From the NCBI RefSeq assembly GCF_047511655.1, contig NC_133390.1:126967583-127031582 (forward strand): a stretch of 64,000 bases of DNA, in the 5' to 3' direction. This document shows, one piece after another, positions 58,745-64,000 of the stretch (the first letter of the stretch is position 1; each line of letters opens with the position of its first letter). The position numbers and the translations under genes were made by a program. Source of the DNA: Castor canadensis (Eukaryota; Chordata; Mammalia; Rodentia; Castoridae). The notes below the pieces were generated by a model. The model worked only from the letters and a program-made list of their open reading frames with translations, searched no databases and was not told the DNA's origin.

Positions 58745-58830
58745 CTGTTTTGTTTTTGTAGTGTTGGTGACCAAACCCAGAATTAATGCATGCTAGGCAA
58801 GCACTCTCCCAATGAGCTACACCCGGCCCC
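58745..58830 (-). mobile_element. ID-type SINE
   Basis: GCTAGGCAAGCACTCTCCCA then ATGAGCTACACCCGGCCCC, antisense ID-like with no A before the GTGG. Confidence 0.65.
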
Positions 58831-59324
58831 AAATGCCCTGTCTTATGTATGCATGTGTACATATGAAACTAAGGTCAATAGATAAAAAAAATCCTATAAA
58901 ATGGTATAAAACACAGGACTAACAGACATGATCAGGGAAATACATGAATAGGCAATTGAGCCTATGTGAGAATGGATAAAGTCATTAATATCAAAACAGA
59001 AATTCCCTTTTGGAGATACTCTTAGGTTAAATTAACTGAAATACACTTTCCCAGTTAACTGTCACACTGCAATGACACAGCGACATGACAACTCTACATT
59101 CTTCCTCTTCCTTAAACCACTTCCTCATTGTATTCTTCTAACATATGACCAAACATTTGAGAATTCTGTCAACAGACGAAGGACCACAATTCAAACTGAA
59201 CTTCTTCACTAGCAAAACCCTTCAGGCAACGGAGGCCAAACAAGTGTTCTATAAAACAGGGAAAACTGCTCTAGGTGATGACTAAGGTTTCTTCCAACTC
59301 TAACGCTCCACCTCCATTGGCCTT

Positions 59325-59430
59325 ATTTTATTTATTTTTTGTTTTTGCCCCAGGATGGCCTTGAACTCACAATCCTCCAGCCTCATTCTCCTGAGTGTTG
59401 GGATTACAGATGTGCACCACAACACCCGGC
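59325..59430 (-). mobile_element. B1-like SINE monomer
   Basis: GATGGCCTTGAACTCACAAT ... GTTGGGATTACAGATGTGCA. Confidence 0.8.
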
Positions 59431-60267
59431 TTGCACCTGCATGACTTCTAACATTCTGTGGCAGTGTTATGTCCCCTGACTCTTCCCTTCTCCATCCCCT
59501 CCACTCTATAAGGGAGATACATCCTGTATCACCTCACCATACAGCAAACTGAGCTCTGCAGCCTCACCTGGATGCTGCTGGCATATGCAACCTAAATTTA
59601 TTTATCAAACCCATCATCCTCCAATCTGGAGTCTTGATCTGTCCTTTACTTGCCTGCAAGCTTCCTGAACACCCCAAATGTAGACAGATGTCACTTTGTG
59701 TGTCAAGCTGTCTCTGAACACCAGAGATCAAAACCATACAGGACCCTCTCATCACACAATCTTCGCCCTATCTGGTTCTTTTGCTCACACAGTTCCCAAT
59801 TTTATTTATTTGCTTATTTTTTAAACAGACTCCCTCATTTAAATATATAAAATACTTCCAGATTAAATATTGGCTCTTCACATCAGCAGTCACTGTTAAA
59901 TATGTCCAATAAGATCTAAATACTGAAACAATCTAACACATCTAAAGAACACATAAACTCTTTTTTCATAGCTGAGAACTTTATGCCATGTTTTTTCCTC
60001 TTAGAACTCAATTTTCCTTCAACTTCATTTCACTTACCCCACAGAATTTTATAGCAATATTTTTATACTCCTATTTTGTTATTCATTCTATCACAATCTC
60101 TGTGATAAAAATAAGTATATAAACTGAAATTAACCATAATGCCCTATTAAAACTTCAAATTTCTCTTCAACTGGTTCAGGTATCCTGCGATAGATATTAC
60201 TCATTGCTAGAATGAGTCAAGGGTCAGCATTAACTTTATCTGTTTGGTTCTTACATGTGTAAAGTGC

Positions 60268-60356
60268 TTGGGCTGGTGGAGTGGTTCAAGTGGTAGAGCA
60301 CCTGTCTAGCAAGTGTGAGGCCTCAAGTTCAAACTCCAGTACAGGAAAAAAAAAGG
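60268..60356 (+). mobile_element. tRNA-derived SINE half
   Basis: GGAGTGGTTCAAGTGGTAGA, B box AAGTTCAAACTCC, A tail. Confidence 0.9.
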
Positions 60357-61169
60357 AAAGTACTAAGAAACGGTGATCACGAGAATACGTAGGCATATCA
60401 TAGCTGTGCAGTTCTCTGAACTCTTCTGCATTGTTCTATCATAAAAAGTAGTTTTAATAACCTACTATTAGCTGACAACTCCAATAATTGCAGCTTCAAT
60501 TGGTTAAAAGCAAAGCAGTAATTGAACACCAGCTGACTTGCAAGAGGATTTGCCACCCCGCTGCTCGTCATCCACACTCACTTGCCTGATACCAATCTGG
60601 GTTGAGAGCCTTGATTTGCAATTCTGAAACCCAAGAGGCTATAGAAACTCAAAAGTTTTCATGACTCACTTAACTCAAAATTGACATGAAGACTATAGTC
60701 TTTGCTTTATTCTTTTTACTGTAATTGTTCATCTATTTTGCTTCAAAAATATTAATGATAGGTAAAGAGAGCTGCCTCAGGCCTTCTGAAGATGCTGTGT
60801 AATATATGATATGCATGATATTATCTTCCTAAAACCCAGAATATTCTGAATTCTAAAAAAAAAAAAAAAAAAAAATCTAGCCCCAGTGATTCAGATACAG
60901 GCTGCTGGATCTTTATTGTCAATTATCCCTTTGTTGTACTCAAAGGTGTTTTTTTTTGTTTTGTGCTGTGTTATAATTCAGTGTAATGCATGATAGTAAG
61001 ATTTGGGACAGGAAAGAAAATTTTTCCTTTCTTGGGGTAATAGAGACTGTGAAAAGGAACTGGCTAGACTCCTGTACCAGATATAAATTAAAACTCTGGA
61101 AACTGATTTCCTCAAAAACTATTCCTGTCTAGTACTCCTTACAAAGTCTTGATAAACTCTGAAAACCGC

Positions 61170-61803
61170 TGTCTAGCTGAGGAATCCCAGCTACTCAGGC
61201 ATGAGAGGCAGAAGGATGGCAGTTTTTTGCCAAGGCAAAAAAATCAGTGAGACCCTATCTCAAAAACAAAGCTGTTCCCAGTGTCACATGTCAGCACATC
61301 TGTAATCCCAGTTACTTGAAAGGTGAAGTAGGAGGATCACAGTCCAACGCTGGTCTGGGCAAAAGTACAGAACCCCATATGAAAAAAACACTAGCTTGGA
61401 TAATCCTAGTTACTCAAGAGGTGGACACTGGAAGAATCGTGGTTTGAGGCCATCCTGGGCAAAAAGTTCACAAGACCCCCACCTCAACCAATAAAAAGCT
61501 GGGCATGGTGGCAGGGGCTACTCAGGAGGTGTAAACAGGAGCATGGCCATCCAGGCTGGCCCAGGCATAAATGTTAGAACCTATCTCAAAAACAACCAAA
61601 AAAAAAAAAAGGGTTGGAGGTGTAACTCAAGTGAGAGAACACAAGCTTAACAAGTGCCAGGTCCTGAGTTCAAACCACAGTACCACAAAAAAAAAAAAAA
61701 AAAAAAAGTGAAAGAAAGAACACTTAAAAACCAAAAGACTGGGGCAGGGCTCAAGTGGCCTAGCAAGCCGGGGCCCTGAGTTTAAGCCCCAGGACCACAA
61801 AAC
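61170..61803 (+). mobile_element. SINE cluster: about four B1 units then two tRNA halves
   Basis: Successive B1-type units (each with TACTCA-type cores and ACCCTATCTCA-type ends) lead into a tRNA half at about 61614-61680 with a 21-A tail, then a second, internally deleted tRNA half at 61736-61803. Confidence 0.75.
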
Positions 61804-61992
61804 AAACAAGTCAACAAAAAACCTACTGTCTAGACAACCTTCTACTGGTTCATTTCATATTACAGTTTGCTTATCTATCTTCTTTATTGGGCTGAACCTT
61901 CAAATCATTTCTCCTATGTATCTCTACACCTAGAATAGTACCTGACATATAGCTATGCCTTTGATGAAGCGGAAAATTTTATTAAGATGATA

Positions 61993-62207
61993 AATTAGCC
62001 AGGCACCAGTGGCTCATGCCTGTAATACTGGCTACTCAGGAGACAGAGATCAGGAGGATCTTGGTTCAAAGCCAGCCCGGACAAATAGTTCTTGAGACCC
62101 TATCTTGACAAAACCCATCACAAGAAAAAAGGGGAGCTGGTGGAGTGGCTCAAGGTGAAGGCTCTGAGTTCAAACCCCCGTACTGCAAAAAACAGAATGA
62201 AAAAAAA
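61993..62207 (+). mobile_element. Dimeric B1-tRNA SINE with target duplication
   Basis: AAGATGATA is repeated at 61984-61992 and 62208-62216. Young-looking copy with the GGTGAAGGCTCTGAGTTCAA tRNA half. Confidence 0.95.
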
Positions 62208-62460
62208 AAGATGATATACATTAGCAGTAACATATTCACATATAGAGTAAATGGATTTTTAGTAACAAAACTCAGTCAACTTCTAAAGTTTCTATGTTTA
62301 AAGCTCTCATTTTTACTTTTAGTCTTCTATTCAAAATTATATTAAAAAGTAAGTTAAAAGACAAAGTACTCTCATGTATTGTAAAACTCACCAAGTATTT
62401 TCCAAATTCTGTATTTCTAAGGAACAAGAATAAACAAAGTTAAAAATACAAAGTACTTAC

Positions 62461-62559
62461 AATTGCAGCAATTTCAGCTGAGGTTCTGTCATGGGTTGAA
62501 ACAAAAATGATAGATGCCAACAGAAATACACATCCTGTTCCCAAGGTAATGTAGAAATC
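62461..62559 (-). CDS. CMTM6: CMTM6 exon 3 (33 codons, symmetric)
   Basis: The exon begins GATTTCTAC after a TGTGTGTGTGTAG acceptor and ends GCAATT|GTAAGT. Its 99 nt encode [20 protein letters not shown] then [13 protein letters not shown], the third membrane helix and the following loop. It is phase 0 at both ends, the same length and position in the fold as CMTM7 exon 3, so the two exons are paralogous. The pyrimidine tract is unusual in being built of UG repeats (tract at 62560-62590). Identity with human CMTM6, as I recall it, appears complete or nearly so. Confidence 0.97.
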
Positions 62560-63227
62560 CTACACACACACAGAAAACACACAAGGCACACAGTATGATT
62601 AGATTCATAGAAGCAAAGGTTTCCATTTTCAATTTCAAACAGCTTCAATGACTGACTGACTTTTTTCTTGACACAACCCAAATTACATACTCAATTTCTA
62701 ACTGGCATACAAACACTACTCATGGTTTGGGCTGGGCATACTGACAGAGGATAATGGGAGATAATCTTTTAATAAAAAGCCCACAGAGGCCGTGTGTGTG
62801 TATCTTCTTCCCTAGGACATATTAAAATTATCAAAGCCAAAGGATTTATTTCAATTTCATCTTATTTCTAGCAGAAAAAGCATTTTTCTTTCCTTTTGAA
62901 GTACTCTGTGTATGTTAGGTGCTTACTCACCATCAATTTAAAAGGGAATCCTACAACTTTTTATACTGCTATCTCTTGTTGTTAGTAGTTTAAAATCTCT
63001 AATTTTTATCCTTACCCTCAGAGATGTAAATTTCTTTATGTCAGCCATAACACATACAATTCCTCACAAACTACTACTGACAACTCAGATGCAAATGAAG
63101 AAGCAAATTGCTCAATTCTTTCTTCCTTAAATTCAGGACTTACGTGAATTATTTTCGTGTCACCCCACAAATCCAAACTATACTCAAGTAAAAACAAAGG
63201 GTCAGAAGATTCCCTTTAGAAAGTTCA

Positions 63228-63302
63228 GTACCTCAGAGTGTCTGCTTAGCCAAGCACGAGATCCTGAGTTCAAACCACAGTACCACCAAAAAAAAAAAAA
63301 GT
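63228..63302 (+). mobile_element. 5'-truncated tRNA-type SINE
   Basis: Only the B box side remains (GAGTTCAAACCACAGTACCA) with a 13-A tail. Confidence 0.85.
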
Positions 63303-63446
63303 TAAATACCTCTAATTTTGTGAAAGACTTCCCCAACACAATTTTATTATAAAGGAAATTTCTGAACAATGAGCCAGTAAATGCATTCTTCATTCACTTA
63401 AAAGAGACAAGTTTTTTCATGCTAGAATGAAATCAAAACAGATAGG

Positions 63447-63533
63447 GCTGAGAGTGTGGCTCAAAAGGTAGACCACCTGCCTTGCAAGCACAAAGCCCTG
63501 AGTTCAAACCCCAGTACTACAAAAAAAAAAACA
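63447..63533 (+). mobile_element. tRNA-derived SINE half
   Basis: GAGTGTGGCTCAAAAGGTAG and GAGTTCAAACCCCAGTACTA with an A/CAAA tail. Confidence 0.9.
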
Positions 63534-63947
63534 AACAAAAAAAACAAACCCATAAAATTTCATCATGTTGTTCTGTTTAAACCCCCAGAAGTCTCCTGTT
63601 AGTTCACTGCTCATATCTCCAATGTGTAACATGATGTCTGGCATTTAATAGGGACAAAATAATGATAGAACCATGAGAAATAAAAAGAAAGAGCGTCTAA
63701 TGTGAATGAGATGAAGCCACTAGTAACTGTAAACTGTTGGCAGGGCTGTCACTCTGACCACAGCCTCACTTTCCCTCTCCATCTTGCCTTAGAAGGAAAG
63801 CCTAGTTGTTAGAGGCAGAGTAGAAATAATGGGTAGGGTCTCTCTATGGTGCTGAGTTTGGAAAGTATTACTACACTTTGAACATTAAAAGCACTCAAGA
63901 TTACAAGACAGCTGTGCCCATAAGAGGGACTGGATTTCCCGGCTTAC

Positions 63948-64000
63948 CGATGATTTGACTTTTTCAGCATCGACTCTGTCGTGCACTGGAGTGCAGTGAA
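63948..64000 (-). CDS. CMTM6: CMTM6 exon 2, 3' portion (cut by window edge)
   Basis: On the minus strand the last 17 whole codons read HCTPVHDRVDAEKVKSS and end TCATCG|GTAAG, a good donor. I recall the human segment as YCTPFYERVDTTKVKSS, so the match is clear with several substitutions. This is the loop between membrane helices 2 and 3. The exon continues beyond base 64000, where helices 1 and 2 should be. Confidence 0.93.

Larger units (their letters stand above)
58517..62460 (-). other. CMTM6: CMTM6 intron 3
   Basis: About 3.9 kb with GTAAGT and CAG ends on the minus strand. SINEs are listed separately. 58850-59320, 59440-60260, 60360-61160 and 62220-62450 are AT-rich with nothing recognised beyond a run of about 20 A at 60857-60877. 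Confidence 0.9.
62560..63947 (-). other. CMTM6: CMTM6 intron 2
   Basis: About 1.4 kb with GTAAG and TAG ends on the minus strand. It holds two plus-oriented SINE pieces and otherwise no recognised element. Confidence 0.9.
55420..64000 (-). other. CMTM6: CMTM6 gene, 5'-truncated by the window (end of exon 2 to exon 4)
   Basis: Minus-strand exons at 63948-64000, 62461-62559 and 58379-58516 encode a contiguous C-terminal part of CMTM6, a four-pass MARVEL protein of about 183 residues in human. CMTM6 binds PD-L1 at the plasma membrane and recycling endosomes and protects it from ubiquitination and lysosomal degradation. Exon 1 and most of exon 2 lie right of the window. The gene is convergent with CMTM7, as in human. 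The 3' boundary near 55420 rests on a poly(A) signal and is less certain than the exons. Confidence 0.92.

Overview
This is ordinary mammalian nuclear DNA: split exons with GT-AG introns, dense SINE and LINE debris, and long non-coding stretches. Most of the many short open frames are chance or repeat-derived. The commonest SINE pairs a 7SL-derived (B1-like) left half with a tRNA-derived (ID-like) right half ending in a GAGTTCAAACCCCAGTACCACC-type motif. That architecture points to a rodent outside the mouse family. From recall of the repeat style I favour a castorid (beaver), but this is inference.

Two genes are certain, both from the chemokine-like factor / MARVEL transmembrane family and facing each other tail to tail. 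CMTM7 is on the plus strand: exons 2 to 5 (32287-32460, 35750-35848, 38312-38393, 40092-40105) are intact. Exon 1 is not seen, so about the first 32.3 kb appears to be intron 1. Its 3' UTR ends near 40676 after an AATAAA. CMTM6 is on the minus strand: the end of exon 2 (63948-64000), exon 3 (62461-62559) and the coding part of exon 4 (58379-58516) are present, followed by a proposed 3.0 kb 3' UTR ending near 55420. All visible coding exons are open, in phase and have consensus splice sites. The order CMTM7 then CMTM6 in convergent orientation matches the human chromosome 3p22 cluster as I recall it.

Layout: 1-32286, CMTM7 intron 1 with SINEs, L1 fragments, MaLR LTRs, Tigger-type MITEs, MER5A and MIR; 32287-40676, CMTM7 exons 2-5; 40677-55419, intergenic, with a CpG-rich block at 44590-45470 holding a strong CTCF-like motif, and many retroposons; 55420-64000, the 3' half of CMTM6.

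CMTM7 and CMTM6 encode four-pass membrane proteins. CMTM6 is known as a PD-L1 stabiliser at the plasma membrane and recycling endosomes; CMTM7 has been linked to B-cell and EGFR trafficking biology. I found no previously undescribed gene system. The items most worth a second look are the intergenic CpG island with its CTCF motif, a minisatellite grown from a SINE Pol III A box, two retropositions at one target site, a trimeric SINE architecture, and matched 99-nt in-frame exons in both genes.
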